NCBI RefSeq assembly: GCF_004359615.1
Contig: NZ_SCWA01000004.1
Location: 100,982-164,981 of the forward strand
Reading direction: 5' to 3'
DNA length: 64,000 nucleotides
DNA from: Macrococcus brunensis
GTDB taxonomy: Bacteria; Bacillota; Bacilli; Staphylococcales; Staphylococcaceae
The translations under genes and the position numbers were made by a program. The notes under the pieces were generated by a model. The model saw only the letters and a list, made by a program, of their open reading frames with translations, had not been told where the DNA came from and did no database searches. This document shows, piece after piece, positions 37,941 through 49,747 of this stretch (the first letter of the stretch is position 1; each line of letters begins with the position of its first letter).

Positions 37941-38375
37941 ATGTTATTACCGAAACGTGTAAAATACCGTCGTCAACATAGACCTAAAACAACTGGTCGT
38001 TCAAAAGGCGGAAATGAAGTAACATTTGGTGAATATGGTTTACAAGCAACAACAACTGCTTGGATCACATCACGTCAAATCGAATCTGCCCGTATCGCAA
38101 TGACTCGTTACATGAAACGTGGCGGGAAAGTTTGGATCAAAATCTTCCCACATACACCTTACACTAAAAAACCTTTAGAAGTACGTATGGGTTCTGGTAA
38201 AGGTGCCGTTGAAGGATGGGTAGCAGTAGTAAAACCTGGACGTATTATGTTTGAAATCGCTGGTGTTCCAGAAGAAACAGCTCGTGAAGCATTACGTTTA
38301 GCATCTCACAAACTTCCAGTGAAAACTAAGTTTGTAAAACGTGAAGAATTGGGTGGTGACACAAATGAAAGCTAA
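37941..38375 (+). CDS. rplP: 50S ribosomal protein L16
   Basis: A 144-residue protein starting [20 protein letters not shown]; it helps position the tRNA acceptor arm. The RBS GGAGG lies in the last codons of rpsC, and the 3' end overlaps rpmC. Confidence 0.98.
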   Translation: MLLPKRVKYRRQHRPKTTGRSKGGNEVTFGEYGLQATTTAWITSRQIESARIAMTRYMKRGGKVWIKIFPHTPYTKKPLEVRMGSGKGAVEGWVAVVKPGRIMFEIAGVPEETAREALRLASHKLPVKTKFVKREELGGDTNES

Positions 38376-38577
38376 GGAAATTAGAGATTTAACCACTTCT
38401 GAAATTGAATCAAAAGTAAAAGCGCTTAAAGAGGAACTTTTCAACCTACGCTTTCAGTTAGCTACAGGTCAACTTGAAAATACAGCACGTATTCGTGAAG
38501 TAAAGAAATCAATCGCGCGAATGAAAACTGTTGTACGTGCAAGAGAAATTGAGCAACAAAAAACTGAACAAAAATAA
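38365..38577 (+). CDS. rpmC: 50S ribosomal protein L29
   Basis: A 70-residue helical protein, [19 protein letters not shown] at the start. I chose ATG 38365, inside the last 11 bases of rplP, with GGTGGTG as a weak RBS; the in-frame GTG at 38341 would add eight residues unlike L29. Confidence 0.96.
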   Translation: MKAKEIRDLTTSEIESKVKALKEELFNLRFQLATGQLENTARIREVKKSIARMKTVVRAREIEQQKTEQK

Positions 38578-38599
38578 TTGAAAAGAGGAGGACACTCTA

Positions 38600-38863
38600 G
38601 TGAGCGAAAGAAATTACCGCAAAGTTTACACTGGTAAAGTTGTATCTGACAAAATGGATAAAACAATTACAGTGTCAGTAGAAACTTACAAAACACATTC
38701 TTTATACGGCAAACGTATCAAGTATACGAAAAAATATAAAGCACATGATGAAAACAATACAGCTAAAATGGGCGATATCGTAAGAATTATGGAAACACGT
38801 CCTTTATCAGCTACAAAACGCTTCCGTTTAGTTGAAGTAGTTGAAGAATCAATCATTATTTAA
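38600..38863 (+). CDS. rpsQ: 30S ribosomal protein S17
   Basis: An 87-residue OB-fold protein that begins with GTG ([20 protein letters not shown]) behind AGAGGAGG. It contains [20 protein letters not shown], the S17 signature. Confidence 0.97.
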   Translation: MSERNYRKVYTGKVVSDKMDKTITVSVETYKTHSLYGKRIKYTKKYKAHDENNTAKMGDIVRIMETRPLSATKRFRLVEVVEESIII

Positions 38864-38886
38864 TCAATATAAGATAAAGGAGGTAA

Positions 38887-39261
<375 letters not shown>

Positions 39262-39292
39262 TAACCACTAAAAATTGAGGAGGTGTCTCGAC

Positions 39293-39598
39293 ATGCACGT
39301 AAAAAAAGGCGACAAAGTTATCGTTATCACAGGTAAAGATAAAGGTAAAACAGGAACTGTAATTGAAGCACTTCCTAAAAAAGATCGCGTTGTAGTTGAA
39401 GGTGTTAACATCATCAAAAAACACCAAAAACCAACACAAATGAATCCTGAAGGCGGAATCGAAGAGCGCGAAGCTGCGATTCATGTATCAAACGTTATGT
39501 TACTGGATCCTAAAACAAACAAACCAACACGTGTCGGCTACAAAGTAGAAGACGGTAAAAAAGTTCGTGTTGCGAAGAAGTCTGGAGAAATCATTTAA
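39293..39598 (+). CDS. rplX: 50S ribosomal protein L24
   Basis: A 101-residue KOW-domain protein: [20 protein letters not shown]. The start ATG 39293 follows GAGGAGG by about nine bases. An in-frame upstream start would lie in the RBS and is rejected. Confidence 0.97.
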   Translation: MHVKKGDKVIVITGKDKGKTGTVIEALPKKDRVVVEGVNIIKKHQKPTQMNPEGGIEEREAAIHVSNVMLLDPKTNKPTRVGYKVEDGKKVRVAKKSGEII

Positions 39599-39622
39599 TA
39601 ATCTTGGAAGGAGGTTCTCACT

Positions 39623-40162
39623 TTGACTCGTTTAAAAGAAAAGTTCAATAATGAAATTACACCTGAATTGATGAAAAAGTTTAACTACGCATCAGTAATG
39701 GAAGTACCAAGAATCGAAAAAATCGTTGTGAATATGGGTATCGGTGATGCTGTTCAAAACTCTAAAGTATTAGATACTGCAGTTGAAGAACTTCAAGCAA
39801 TCACTGGTCAAAAACCAATGGTTACTAAAGCTAAAAAATCAATCGCAACATTCCGTTTACGTGAAGGAATGCCTATCGGTGCGAAAGTAACGTTACGTGG
39901 CGAAAGAATGTACGAATTCTTCGACAAATTAGTAAACGTTTCACTTCCTCGTGTACGTGACTTCCGTGGTATCTCAAACAAAGCGTTTGACGGCCGTGGT
40001 AACTACACTTTAGGTGTTAAAGAACAACTCATTTTCCCTGAAATTGACTATGATAAAGTAAGTAAAGTACGAGGAATGGATATCGTTATCGTTACAACGG
40101 CTAACACTGACGAGGAAGCTCGTGAATTGTTAACTCAATTCGGTATGCCATTTCAAAAGTAA
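39623..40162 (+). CDS. rplE: 50S ribosomal protein L5
   Basis: A 179-residue protein with TTG as start ([20 protein letters not shown]) behind GGAAGGAGG. It contains [11 protein letters not shown] and [20 protein letters not shown]. It binds 5S rRNA. Confidence 0.97.
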   Translation: MTRLKEKFNNEITPELMKKFNYASVMEVPRIEKIVVNMGIGDAVQNSKVLDTAVEELQAITGQKPMVTKAKKSIATFRLREGMPIGAKVTLRGERMYEFFDKLVNVSLPRVRDFRGISNKAFDGRGNYTLGVKEQLIFPEIDYDKVSKVRGMDIVIVTTANTDEEARELLTQFGMPFQK

Positions 40163-40185
40163 TCTCTAATCTAATAGGAGGCTAA

Positions 40186-40377
<192 letters not shown>

Positions 40378-40406
40378 AATCAAAGAGTTGAAAGGAGGAA
40401 ATTTTA

Positions 40407-40805
40407 ATGACTATGTCAGATCCAATCGCAGATATGCTAACACGTGTGCGTAACGCAAACATGGTGCGTCACGAAAAATTAGAATTACCTGCATCAAACA
40501 TTAAAAAAGAAATCGCTGAAATCCTTAAACGTGAAGGATTCGTTAAAAGCGTAGAATATATCGAAGATGACAAACAAGGTGTTATCCGTATGTTCCTTAA
40601 ATACGGTTCAAACAACGAACGTGTTATCACTGGTTTAAAACGTATCTCTAAACCTGGTTTACGTGTATACGCAAAAGCTGATGAACTTCCTAAAGTATTA
40701 AATGGTTTAGGTATCGCATTAGTTTCAACTTCTGAAGGTGTTTTAACTGATAAAGAAGCGCGTCAACGTAATATCGGTGGAGAAGTATTAGCTTACATCT
40801 GGTAA
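40407..40805 (+). CDS. rpsH: 30S ribosomal protein S8
   Basis: A 132-residue protein starting [20 protein letters not shown], with the C-terminal rRNA-binding segment [13 protein letters not shown]. In other bacteria S8 autoregulates the spc operon; no obvious S8 target hairpin stands out here. Confidence 0.98.
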   Translation: MTMSDPIADMLTRVRNANMVRHEKLELPASNIKKEIAEILKREGFVKSVEYIEDDKQGVIRMFLKYGSNNERVITGLKRISKPGLRVYAKADELPKVLNGLGIALVSTSEGVLTDKEARQRNIGGEVLAYIW

Positions 40806-40833
40806 GAATTATTAAAGAAGGAGGTGCCGACAG

Positions 40834-41370
40834 ATGAGTCGTGTTGGTAAGAAAATTATTGACATCCCAGCTGGTGTAGAAATCAAAATTGATGGACACA
40901 CACTGACAGTTAAGGGTCCTAAAGGTGAATTGACAAGAACATTTAACGAAGAAATGACTTATAACTTAGAAGACAACACTTTAGAAGTTGTTCGTCCTTC
41001 TGATTCTAAAGCACATAAAACAATCCATGGTACAACGCGTGCATTAATCGCTAACATGGTTGAAGGTGTGTCTAAAGGTTTCGAAAAGAAACTTGAATTA
41101 ATCGGGGTTGGTTACCGTGCGCAAATGCAAGGTAAAAACTTAATCCTTAACGTTGGATACTCTCACCCAGTTGAAATCGTAGCAGAAGACGGTATCACAT
41201 TATCTGTTGAGAAAAATACTAGCGTAAAAGTTGAAGGTATTTCTAAAGAGCGCGTTGGTGCGATCGCATCAAACATCCGTGCTACTCGTCCACCTGAACC
41301 TTATAAAGGTAAAGGTATCCGTTACGAAGGCGAATACGTTCGTCGTAAAGAAGGTAAAACTGGTAAGTAA
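40834..41370 (+). CDS. rplF: 50S ribosomal protein L6
   Basis: A 178-residue protein starting [20 protein letters not shown] and ending [20 protein letters not shown]. It sits near the factor-binding site. The RBS AAGGAGGTG is strong. Confidence 0.98.
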   Translation: MSRVGKKIIDIPAGVEIKIDGHTLTVKGPKGELTRTFNEEMTYNLEDNTLEVVRPSDSKAHKTIHGTTRALIANMVEGVSKGFEKKLELIGVGYRAQMQGKNLILNVGYSHPVEIVAEDGITLSVEKNTSVKVEGISKERVGAIASNIRATRPPEPYKGKGIRYEGEYVRRKEGKTGK

Positions 41371-41395
41371 TTAACTTAAAGAAAGGAGTATTCAC

Positions 41396-41752
41396 ATGAT
41401 CTCTAAAATCGATAAGAATAAAGTACGTTTAAAAAGACATGCCCGTGTTCGTGCGAAACTTGCAGGTACAACTGAGCGTCCACGTTTAAACGTATACCGT
41501 TCTAACAAACACATTTATGCTCAAGTAATTGATGACGCTCAAGGTGTTACAATTGCTCAAGCATCTACTCAAACTTTAGACTTAGATGCAACATCAAACG
41601 TTGAAGCAGCTAAAAAAGTAGGCGAAGCAGTCGCAAAAGCAGCAGTTGAAAAAGGTATCACTGCAGTTGTCTTTGACCGCGGAGGGTATTTATACCACGG
41701 CCGTGTTCAAGCTTTAGCTGAAGCAGCTCGTGAAAACGGACTTCAATTTTAA
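41396..41752 (+). CDS. rplR: 50S ribosomal protein L18
   Basis: A 118-residue protein with [20 protein letters not shown] and [20 protein letters not shown], the canonical L18 ends. It binds 5S rRNA with L5. The RBS is AAAGGAG. Confidence 0.98.
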   Translation: MISKIDKNKVRLKRHARVRAKLAGTTERPRLNVYRSNKHIYAQVIDDAQGVTIAQASTQTLDLDATSNVEAAKKVGEAVAKAAVEKGITAVVFDRGGYLYHGRVQALAEAARENGLQF

Positions 41753-41770
41753 TAAAAGGAGGGACACTTA

Positions 41771-42268
41771 ATGCGTCGTGAAAGAGAAGTAAAAGAATTT
41801 GAAGAACGCGTAGTTACGATTAACCGTGTTTCTAAAGTAGTTAAGGGTGGACGTCGTATGCGTTTCACTGCACTTGTAGTCGTTGGAGATAAAAACGGTC
41901 GCGTAGGTTTCGGTACTGGTAAAGCTCAAGAAGTACCAGAAGCGATCAAAAAAGCAATCGAAGATGCGAAGAAAAACTTAATCACTGTTCCTCGTGTAGA
42001 GGGTACTACTCCTCACCAAGTAACAGGTCGTTTCGGTGCTGGTAGCGTATTAATCAAACCAGCTGCACCTGGTACAGGGGTTATCGCTGGTGGTCCAGTG
42101 CGTGCCGTACTTGAATTAGCAGGTATCACTGACATCTTATCTAAATCTTTAGGTTCAAACACACCAATCAACATGGTCCGCGCGACTGTTGAAGGTTTAA
42201 AAGAACTTAAAGTGGCTGAAGAAGTAGCACAATTACGTGGAAAAACAGTCGAAGAACTATTAAATTAA
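41771..42268 (+). CDS. rpsE: 30S ribosomal protein S5
   Basis: A 165-residue protein. [20 protein letters not shown] is the N-terminal double-stranded RNA-binding segment and the loop around [10 protein letters not shown] is the usual spectinomycin-site loop. The RBS is AAAGGAGGG. Confidence 0.98.
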   Translation: MRREREVKEFEERVVTINRVSKVVKGGRRMRFTALVVVGDKNGRVGFGTGKAQEVPEAIKKAIEDAKKNLITVPRVEGTTPHQVTGRFGAGSVLIKPAAPGTGVIAGGPVRAVLELAGITDILSKSLGSNTPINMVRATVEGLKELKVAEEVAQLRGKTVEELLN

Positions 42269-42281
42269 GGAGGGCATACAA

Positions 42282-42461
42282 ATGGCTAAATTACAAATTT
42301 CCCTCACTCGTAGTATCATCGGTCGTCCTGAAACACAACGTAAAACTGTTGCTGCTTTAGGTCTCAAAAAAATGCATCAGACAGTTGAAGTTGATGACAA
42401 CCCTGCGATTCGTGGGCAAATCAATAAAGTAAGTCACTTAGTGACAGTTAAAGAAATTTAA
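42282..42461 (+). CDS. rpmD: 50S ribosomal protein L30
   Basis: A short 59-residue gene. It opens [20 protein letters not shown] and ends [10 protein letters not shown], a standard bacterial L30. The RBS AAGGAGGG lies just after rpsE, and it fills the gap between rpsE and rplO exactly. Confidence 0.97.
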   Translation: MAKLQISLTRSIIGRPETQRKTVAALGLKKMHQTVEVDDNPAIRGQINKVSHLVTVKEI

Positions 42462-42490
42462 TTTCTATTATTAATTAAGGAGGTGCCGTA

Positions 42491-42931
42491 ATGAAATTAC
42501 ATGAGATGAAACCTGTTGAAGGTGCTCGTAAAGAACGTAACCGTGTAGGCCGTGGTATGGCTTCAGGTAACGGTAAAACAAGTGGCCGTGGACACAAAGG
42601 TCAGAAAGCTCGTTCAGGTGGTGGCGTACGTTTAGGCTTCGAAGGTGGTCAATTACCATTATTCCGTCGTCTTCCAAAACGTGGTTTCACTAACATCAAC
42701 CGTAAAGAATATGCTATCGTTAACGTAAGCGAATTAGATCGTTTCGAAGAAGGTACTGAAGTAACTCCAGCTTTATTACTTGAAACTGGTGTTGTAAGTG
42801 CTGAAAAATCAGGAATCAAAATTCTTGGTAACGGTGAACTGTCTAAAAAGCTTACAGTCAAAGCTCATAAATTCTCAGCTTCAGCGATTGAAGCAATTGA
42901 AAGTAAGGGCGGAACTCACGAGGTGATCTAA
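42491..42931 (+). CDS. rplO: 50S ribosomal protein L15
   Basis: A 146-residue protein starting [20 protein letters not shown], with the Gly/Arg/Lys-rich extension [20 protein letters not shown]. Its last base is shared with the first of secY (TAATG). Confidence 0.98.
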   Translation: MKLHEMKPVEGARKERNRVGRGMASGNGKTSGRGHKGQKARSGGGVRLGFEGGQLPLFRRLPKRGFTNINRKEYAIVNVSELDRFEEGTEVTPALLLETGVVSAEKSGIKILGNGELSKKLTVKAHKFSASAIEAIESKGGTHEVI

Positions 42932-44220
42932 TGTTTGAGACACTCAAGAATTTCTTCACAACAAAAGAAATTCGTAGCAAGATATTGTTTACACTCGCAA
43001 TGTTATTAATCTTTAAGATCGGAACTTACATTCCGGTCCCGGGTGTTAACCCAAGTGCTTTTGATACACAAACAAACGCTGGTGTAACTGATTTATTCAA
43101 CACATTCGGCGGGGGCGCACTAAAGAATTTCTCCATTCTTGCAATGGGGATCATGCCTTATATCACGGCGTCTATCGTTATGCAGCTTCTGCAGATGGAT
43201 GTTGTACCGAAACTGACAGAATGGTCTAAGCAAGGTGAAGTAGGACGTAAGAAGATTAATCAGGTTACGCGTTACTTCACAATTATCTTAGCGTTTATTC
43301 AAGGTTTAGGAATGAGTTATAGCTTTAACAACATGCTTGGAGGCCAGTTGATTCAGAATACATCGATCTGGAGCTTCCTGCTGATTGCACTTGTTTTAAC
43401 TGCTGGTACTGCATTTTTAGTGTGGTTAGGCGAACAGATTACACAGTACGGTGTAGGTAATGGTATTTCTATTATTATCTTCGCTGGTATCCTGTCTTCT
43501 ATTCCGACAGCGCTTGGACAGTTCTATCAGCAGAGTTTCGTAGGTGCTGAAGATACGACTATGGCAATCCTGAAAGCAGTTGGCTTACTTATTGGTATGA
43601 TTCTTTTAACAGCGGGTGCGGTATTTGTACTGCAGGCAGTACGTAAAATTCCGATTCAATATGCTAAACGTCAAACAGGCAATCGTCTTGCACCACAAGC
43701 AACATTCCTTCCAATGAAAGTGAATGCTGCCGGTGTTATTCCAGTTATCTTCGCTATGGCATTCTTCATGTTACCGAAGACACTGACAATGTTCTTCCCG
43801 ACTCAAGATTGGGCTCAGAACATTGCGACTTATGCAGACCCTACACATGGTGTCGGCATGGTAATCTATATTATTCTGATCATCGCGTTCTCTTACTTCT
43901 ATGCATTTGTACAGGTTAATCCTGAACAGATGGCAGAGAATTTAAGAAAACAAGGTAGTTATGTACCAGGGATTCGTCCTGGTAAATCAACGCAAGACTA
44001 TATTACACGCGTATTATATCGCTTAACTTTTGTCGGTTCATTATTCCTTGCAGGTATTTCGATTCTGCCGCTTATTGCGACAACGTTTATGAACTTGCCC
44101 CAGTCACTTCGTATTGGTGGTACAAGTTTACTGATCGTTATTGGTGTAGCACTTGAAACAATGGCTCAATTAAAAGCACAGCTTAATCAACGTGAATATA
44201 GAGGATTTAGAAGACGTTAG
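42931..44220 (+). CDS. secY: Preprotein translocase subunit SecY
   Basis: A 429-residue ten-helix channel protein. It has [20 protein letters not shown] with the plug/TM2 region, [20 protein letters not shown] in TM4-5, and a C-terminal [10 protein letters not shown] that touches the ribosome. It forms SecYEG with subunits encoded elsewhere. Translation is coupled to rplO. Confidence 0.98.
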   Translation: MFETLKNFFTTKEIRSKILFTLAMLLIFKIGTYIPVPGVNPSAFDTQTNAGVTDLFNTFGGGALKNFSILAMGIMPYITASIVMQLLQMDVVPKLTEWSKQGEVGRKKINQVTRYFTIILAFIQGLGMSYSFNNMLGGQLIQNTSIWSFLLIALVLTAGTAFLVWLGEQITQYGVGNGISIIIFAGILSSIPTALGQFYQQSFVGAEDTTMAILKAVGLLIGMILLTAGAVFVLQAVRKIPIQYAKRQTGNRLAPQATFLPMKVNAAGVIPVIFAMAFFMLPKTLTMFFPTQDWAQNIATYADPTHGVGMVIYIILIIAFSYFYAFVQVNPEQMAENLRKQGSYVPGIRPGKSTQDYITRVLYRLTFVGSLFLAGISILPLIATTFMNLPQSLRIGGTSLLIVIGVALETMAQLKAQLNQREYRGFRRR

Positions 44221-44223
44221 TAG

Positions 44224-44883
<660 letters not shown>

Positions 44884-45070
44884 TTCACATTACCGTTTCG
44901 CCTCCGGGTGAAGATACTTTTTATGTTCCAAATCGATCTTTGTGATATGACGTTATCCTCACCTAAAGTCCAAACAAGCTCGTAGATTTATTGCACCAAA
45001 TCATTTATAATAGATGAGTTGACAATGTATCTCGACTTTCTTGAAACTTAAAAAAAGGGGGCAAATGATA

Positions 45071-45289
45071 ATGGCTAAGCAAGATGTTATTGAACTAGAA
45101 GGTACAGTACTTGATACTTTACCGAATGCAATGTTCAAAGTAGAACTGGAAAATGGTCATGAGATCTTAGCACACGTTAGTGGTAAAATCCGTATGAACT
45201 ATATCCGTATTCTGCCAGGTGACAAAGTAACAGTGGAAATGAGTCCATACGACTTAACGCGTGGACGCATCACGTATCGTTTCAAATAA
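45071..45289 (+). CDS. infA: Translation initiation factor IF-1
   Basis: A 72-residue OB-fold protein starting [20 protein letters not shown] and ending [10 protein letters not shown], exactly the IF-1 length. I chose ATG 45071 (AAGGGGG upstream). The 187 bases before it, after adk, hold a TATAAT at 45006-45011 and a TTGACA at 45019-45024, so a separate promoter is possible, but neither has a good partner box. Confidence 0.97.
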   Translation: MAKQDVIELEGTVLDTLPNAMFKVELENGHEILAHVSGKIRMNYIRILPGDKVTVEMSPYDLTRGRITYRFK

Positions 45290-45309
45290 ACGAACTCCAT
45301 CATAAATAG

Positions 45310-45435
<126 letters not shown>

Positions 45436-45454
45436 AAATGGAGGTGCACTATAA

Positions 45455-45820
45455 ATGGCACGTATCGCAGGTGTAGATATCCCTCGTGAGAAACGCGTTG
45501 TTATCGCGTTAACTTACATTTATGGTATCGGTAAAACTTCCGCACAAAAGATCCTTTCAGAAGCAGGTATTTCTGAAGATACTCGTGTGCGCGACTTAAC
45601 AGAAGATGAATTAAACAAAATCCGTGAAACGGTTGACGGTTACAAAGTAGAAGGTGACCTTCGTCGTGAAACAAACTTAAACATCAAACGTCTGATGGAG
45701 ATTTCTTCTTACAGAGGTATTCGTCACCGTCGTGGTTTACCAGTTCGTGGTCAAAACACAAAAAACAATGCACGTACTCGTAAAGGTCCCGTTAAAACGG
45801 TCGCTAACAAAAAGAAATAA
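45455..45820 (+). CDS. rpsM: 30S ribosomal protein S13
   Basis: A 121-residue protein starting [20 protein letters not shown] and ending in the basic tail [12 protein letters not shown] that contacts tRNA in the head. RBS GGAGGTG. Confidence 0.98.
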   Translation: MARIAGVDIPREKRVVIALTYIYGIGKTSAQKILSEAGISEDTRVRDLTEDELNKIRETVDGYKVEGDLRRETNLNIKRLMEISSYRGIRHRRGLPVRGQNTKNNARTRKGPVKTVANKKK

Positions 45821-45842
45821 TAAGTAAAGGAGTGAAACATAA

Positions 45843-46232
45843 ATGGCTCGTAAACAAGTATCTCGTAAACGTAGAGTTAAAAAGAATATTGAAAATGGTG
45901 TAGCTCACATCCGTTCAACATTCAATAATACAATCGTCACAATTACTGATGAATTCGGTAACGCTTTATCTTGGTCATCAGCTGGTGCGTTAGGTTTCAG
46001 AGGTTCTCGTAAATCTACTCCATTCGCAGCGCAAATGGCTTCAGAAACTGCTTCTAAAGCAGCGATGGAACATGGCTTAAAAACAGTTGAAGTAACAGTT
46101 AAAGGTCCAGGTGCAGGTCGTGAAGCAGCTATCCGTGCTTTACAATCAGCAGGTCTTGAAATCACAGCGATCAAAGACGTTACACCTGTTCCTCACAACG
46201 GTTGTCGTCCACCAAAACGTCGTCGCGTATAA
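45843..46232 (+). CDS. rpsK: 30S ribosomal protein S11
   Basis: A 129-residue protein with [20 protein letters not shown] and the C-terminal [18 protein letters not shown], full length and canonical. RBS AAAGGAGTG. Confidence 0.98.
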   Translation: MARKQVSRKRRVKKNIENGVAHIRSTFNNTIVTITDEFGNALSWSSAGALGFRGSRKSTPFAAQMASETASKAAMEHGLKTVEVTVKGPGAGREAAIRALQSAGLEITAIKDVTPVPHNGCRPPKRRRV

Positions 46233-46310
46233 TTTTATTTAGTACTTCCGTTCATTTACAATAGCAGTAGCACTAAAAATTATTCGACGTTGTTGAAGGA
46301 GGATAAATAA

Positions 46311-47255
46311 ATGATTGAAATCGAAAAGCCTAGAATTGAGACAGTTGAAATCAGTGAAGATTCTAAATTCGGTAAATTCGTTGTTGAACCGTTGGAACGT
46401 GGTTATGGGACAACTTTAGGTAACTCCTTACGTCGTATCCTACTCTCTTCATTACCTGGTGCGGCTGTTAAAAACATCGAAATCGAAGGCGTTCTGCACG
46501 AATTCTCTACTGTAGAGAACGTGGTAGAAGACGTGACAACTATGATCATGAACATCAAAGGTATTGCGCTTAAAATCTACTCTGATGAAGATAAAGTGCT
46601 TGAAATTGATGTGAAAGATGAAGGTATCGTCACTGCCAAAGATATCATGCATGACAGCGATGTTGAGATTTTAAACCCAGATTTAAAAATCGCAACAGTA
46701 TCTAAAGGTGGACACCTGAAAATGCGTTTAATCGCTAATGCAGGTCGTGGCTATGCTTTAGCTGAAGATAACAATACGAGTGATTTACCAATTGGTGTGA
46801 TTCCAGTGGACTCACTTTATACACCAGTGGAGCGTGTGAACTACACAGTTGAAAATACACGTGTAGGTCAAAGTACGAACTTTGATAAATTAACTTTAGA
46901 TGTCTGGACAGACGGATCATTAACACCACAGGAAGCTGTATCGCTTGGTGCGAAAATCATGACTGAACACTTAAACATCTTCGTTAACTTAACAGATGAA
47001 GCACAGAACGCTGAAATCATGATTGAAAAAGAAGAAGATCACAAAGAAAAAGTACTTGAAATGTCTATCGAAGAATTAGACTTATCAGTACGTTCTTACA
47101 ACTGCTTAAAACGTGCAGGAATTAACTCTGTACAGGAACTTGCAGATAAATCTGAGGCGGACATGATGAAAGTTCGTAACTTAGGCCGCAAGTCACTTGA
47201 AGAAGTTAAGTTTAAACTCGAAGACTTAGGTCTTGGATTAAGAAAAGAAGACTAG
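46311..47255 (+). CDS. rpoA: RNA polymerase alpha subunit
   Basis: A 314-residue protein. The N-terminal dimerisation domain has [20 protein letters not shown], and the C-terminal DNA/activator-binding domain ends the protein ([20 protein letters not shown], then [20 protein letters not shown]). A 78-base gap after rpsK precedes the RBS AAGGAGG. Confidence 0.98.
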   Translation: MIEIEKPRIETVEISEDSKFGKFVVEPLERGYGTTLGNSLRRILLSSLPGAAVKNIEIEGVLHEFSTVENVVEDVTTMIMNIKGIALKIYSDEDKVLEIDVKDEGIVTAKDIMHDSDVEILNPDLKIATVSKGGHLKMRLIANAGRGYALAEDNNTSDLPIGVIPVDSLYTPVERVNYTVENTRVGQSTNFDKLTLDVWTDGSLTPQEAVSLGAKIMTEHLNIFVNLTDEAQNAEIMIEKEEDHKEKVLEMSIEELDLSVRSYNCLKRAGINSVQELADKSEADMMKVRNLGRKSLEEVKFKLEDLGLGLRKED

Positions 47256-47273
47256 TAAAAGGAGGTACGATTC

Positions 47274-47642
47274 ATGGGTTACAGAAAATTAGGCCGCACT
47301 TCAGATCAACGTAAAGCGATGTTACGCGATTTAGCTACATCTTTAATCGTGAACGAACGTATCGAAACAACTGAAGCTCGTGCGAAAGAATTACGTAGAA
47401 TTGTTGAAAAATTAATCACTTTAGGTAAACGCGGTGACTTACATGCTCGTCGTCAGGCAGCTGAAGTCTTACGTCGTGTTGAAATCACTAACGAAGATGA
47501 CACTACTCAATTCGCAGTACAAAAATTATTCAATGAAGTAGCACCACGTTACAACGAACGTCAAGGTGGCTACACTCGTATCATGAAAGTTGGACCACGT
47601 CGCGGAGACGGTTCAGAAATGGTTATCATTGAATTAGTATAA
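47274..47642 (+). CDS. rplQ: 50S ribosomal protein L17
   Basis: A 122-residue protein starting [20 protein letters not shown] and ending [14 protein letters not shown]. Last gene of the ribosomal cluster; the alpha-operon terminator follows about 95 bases later. Confidence 0.98.
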   Translation: MGYRKLGRTSDQRKAMLRDLATSLIVNERIETTEARAKELRRIVEKLITLGKRGDLHARRQAAEVLRRVEITNEDDTTQFAVQKLFNEVAPRYNERQGGYTRIMKVGPRRGDGSEMVIIELV

Positions 47643-47737
47643 TTCAAGTTTATAGGGATCACTTATCTTACACACACACTATAAGCAAATGAGTGCAACG
47701 ATAATGTTTACCACACATAGATATTGTCTAGCTCAGA

Positions 47738-47799
47738 GTATTCTGCCACAATTGAACAACTATATGCGTGAACTCCTGTGGCAGAGTGCGCGCTTTTTT
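47738..47799 (+). terminator. Terminator of the alpha operon (long loop)
   Basis: A stem of about 13 bp whose core TCTGCCACA / TGTGGCAGA is perfect, with a 26-base loop, followed by GCGC and a run of six Ts. The long loop is unusual for a plain terminator. Confidence 0.7.
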
Positions 47800-47809
47800 C
47801 ATTCTTAAT

Positions 47810-47838
47810 CCTTTTAGCAGATGCTAAAAGGTTTTTTT
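47810..47838 (+). terminator. Second terminator before the two-component system
   Basis: CCTTTTAGC-AGAT-GCTAAAAGG, a perfect 9-bp stem, is followed by seven Ts. It lies only a few bases beyond the previous one and gives double insulation. Confidence 0.92.
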
Positions 47839-47880
47839 GTTTCACCGATGTATAATAGGTCTAAAAAGGAGAGGTGCAGT

Positions 47881-48549
47881 ATGAAGGTTCTGCTGATTGA
47901 GGACAACGCGACTTTAGGGGGCTTTCTGACAGACATACTGACCCTGAAGAACTATACGGTTGAATGGCTAAAAGATGGCATAGATGTCGTCTACTATTTT
48001 GATAACAGTCGTTATGATATTGTACTAGTAGATTGGATGCTGCCCTCCGTTTCAGGCATTGAGATCATCAGACAGCTGCGAGATGCACGGATTCAGGTAC
48101 CGATTATTATGTTGACCGCCAAGTCAGAGACTTCAGATAAGGTTGAAGGACTCCTGACGGGTGCCGATGATTACTTGACGAAGCCCTTCGAGATGGAGGA
48201 GCTGGAAGCCCGTATGCTTGCTGTTATCAAACGTTATCAGCTAATTGATCATAACGAGAAGGTAAAAGGCAGTGTGACCTTTAATTTTAACCGCCATTCA
48301 TTCAGCATCCATGGAACTGAAATTAATCTGACCCATAAGGAATATACGCTGTTAGAGCTCTTATTTCTGAACCATATCGTGACGCGGGAGATGATTCTTG
48401 GCACCGTATGGTCAACTGAGCAGATAGTCGGTGACAATAATATAGACGCGCTTGTGCGTCTCCTGAAGAAAAAGCTGAAGCAATATGAAGCAGGGCTTGA
48501 AATTAAGAGTATCAGAAATATCGGTTATAAGCTGGAAGATATGCGATGA
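47881..48549 (+). CDS. OmpR/PhoB-family response regulator
   Basis: A 222-residue regulator. The receiver domain has the acidic pocket (LLIEDN), phospho-acceptor Asp51 in IVLVDWML, and Lys101 in TKPFE. The C-terminal winged helix (about 125-222) has the TLLELLFLN and DNNIDALVRLLKKKL pattern. The start ATG 47881 follows GGAGAGGTG. It is coupled by ATGA to the kinase gene. A likely target is the promoter at 49686-49718 with an 11-bp direct repeat, in front of the next two genes. The signal is unknown. Confidence 0.93.
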   Translation: MKVLLIEDNATLGGFLTDILTLKNYTVEWLKDGIDVVYYFDNSRYDIVLVDWMLPSVSGIEIIRQLRDARIQVPIIMLTAKSETSDKVEGLLTGADDYLTKPFEMEELEARMLAVIKRYQLIDHNEKVKGSVTFNFNRHSFSIHGTEINLTHKEYTLLELLFLNHIVTREMILGTVWSTEQIVGDNNIDALVRLLKKKLKQYEAGLEIKSIRNIGYKLEDMR

Positions 48550-49676
48550 ATTATGACTTTAAAAAGGTTTTTCTCAGATATGTTCTCCTCCTGTCACTAT
48601 TAATCGGTATTTTATATGTCGGCATCATCACTATATTTTCGTGGCAAGTGAATAAGGAAATTCAGGAATCATCAATGGCTGAACTAAAAGAAGTAAGGTC
48701 AATCCTTGCAACAGGTAGACCCATCGGCCAGGAACAGTACTATATGGAAGTGGAGAAGGGACAGATCATCACGAACCATACACCGCTGTCTGCTTCTTTA
48801 CTTAAACAGCAAGTGCTTGATCAGCAGCCCGGGTTTGTCATTAAAAACGGTAAGGATCGTTACCATGTTGAAGGAGAGGAAGGGCTATATATTCTGAATG
48901 ATATTACTGATTACGAGGAAACAAAGCTGCTTCTCTTCAGACTCTTACTCATTTTATTAGTGATGACGGCCGTGCTGATATTGGGTGCAGCCTACTATAT
49001 CGCAATCAAACCCATTAAGACTTACGAAAAGATGCTGCAGCAGCATAAAGAGTTCATTCAGAATGCATCTCATGAACTGAAGACACCGATTGCCGCCATC
49101 TCGCTCGGGACAGACTATATCATTGCGCTTGATCAATCTAAGTTGTCGCCGAAAAGTCTGGAGTCGCTCAAGAAAATCAAACGTGAAATTAAATATATGC
49201 AGCGTATTATTCATCAGTCCCTTAACCTGGAAAGTGACTATGAAAATAAAGAACAGATTAAACTTGCGCCTGTGCTGGATGAAGTCATTGAGCAGCAGCT
49301 TACACTGAATGATGGGGTCATTATCCGTCAGTATAAAGACGATATCGTGACGAAACTGTCAGCTGATCAGCTTAAGCAGATGCTGACGATTCTGCTGGAT
49401 AATGCGATTAAACATAATGATGATGTCATTGTAACGGTAGCGGCGCGTCAGCATCATCATCTGCTGCAGATTGAAGTGAGTGATAATGGACGCGGCATCT
49501 CGCCTCAGCATATCGATCATATATTTGACCGCTATGCACGCGGTGATACACAAGCTGAGGGCAGTGGCATCGGTCTTGCACTGCTGAAGGAACAGGTCAC
49601 TCAGCTGCAGGGCGAAATCAAAGTGATATCAGAACTGAATAAAAAAACCAGTTTTATACTGGAATTTCCGGAATAA
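48546..49676 (+). CDS. Sensor histidine kinase
   Basis: A 376-residue membrane kinase. There are two helices (about 10-32 and 127-152) around a short extracytoplasmic loop of about 95 residues, then an H-box with phospho-accepting His176 (NASHELKTPIAAI), N-box LLDNAIKHN, G1 VSDNGRGISP and G2 GSGIGLALLKEQ. There is no evident HAMP or PAS domain. The small loop suggests sensing at or near the membrane. It is the partner of the regulator encoded just upstream. Confidence 0.93.
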   Translation: MNYDFKKVFLRYVLLLSLLIGILYVGIITIFSWQVNKEIQESSMAELKEVRSILATGRPIGQEQYYMEVEKGQIITNHTPLSASLLKQQVLDQQPGFVIKNGKDRYHVEGEEGLYILNDITDYEETKLLLFRLLLILLVMTAVLILGAAYYIAIKPIKTYEKMLQQHKEFIQNASHELKTPIAAISLGTDYIIALDQSKLSPKSLESLKKIKREIKYMQRIIHQSLNLESDYENKEQIKLAPVLDEVIEQQLTLNDGVIIRQYKDDIVTKLSADQLKQMLTILLDNAIKHNDDVIVTVAARQHHHLLQIEVSDNGRGISPQHIDHIFDRYARGDTQAEGSGIGLALLKEQVTQLQGEIKVISELNKKTSFILEFPE

Positions 49677-49685
49677 GGCGGTCTT

Positions 49686-49718
49686 TTTCAGTTTCATTTC
49701 AGTTTTCTCCTTTATAGT
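49686..49718 (+). promoter_or_regulatory. Promoter with 11-bp-spaced direct repeat, probable response-regulator site
   Basis: TTTCAGT occurs at 49686-49692 and again at 49697-49703, exactly 11 bases apart, followed nine bases later by a -10 TATAGT (49713-49718). There is no proper -35 box; the repeat occupies its place. This is the layout of promoters activated by OmpR/PhoB-type regulators, and one is encoded directly upstream. Confidence 0.6.
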
Positions 49719-49747
49719 GAACCTATCAACTTAAAGGAGTGATTCAA

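Noticed and set aside
47643..47880. tRNA or small RNA gene between rplQ and the response regulator
   Set aside because: The paired segments are two terminators; no cloverleaf or conserved tRNA arms are visible.
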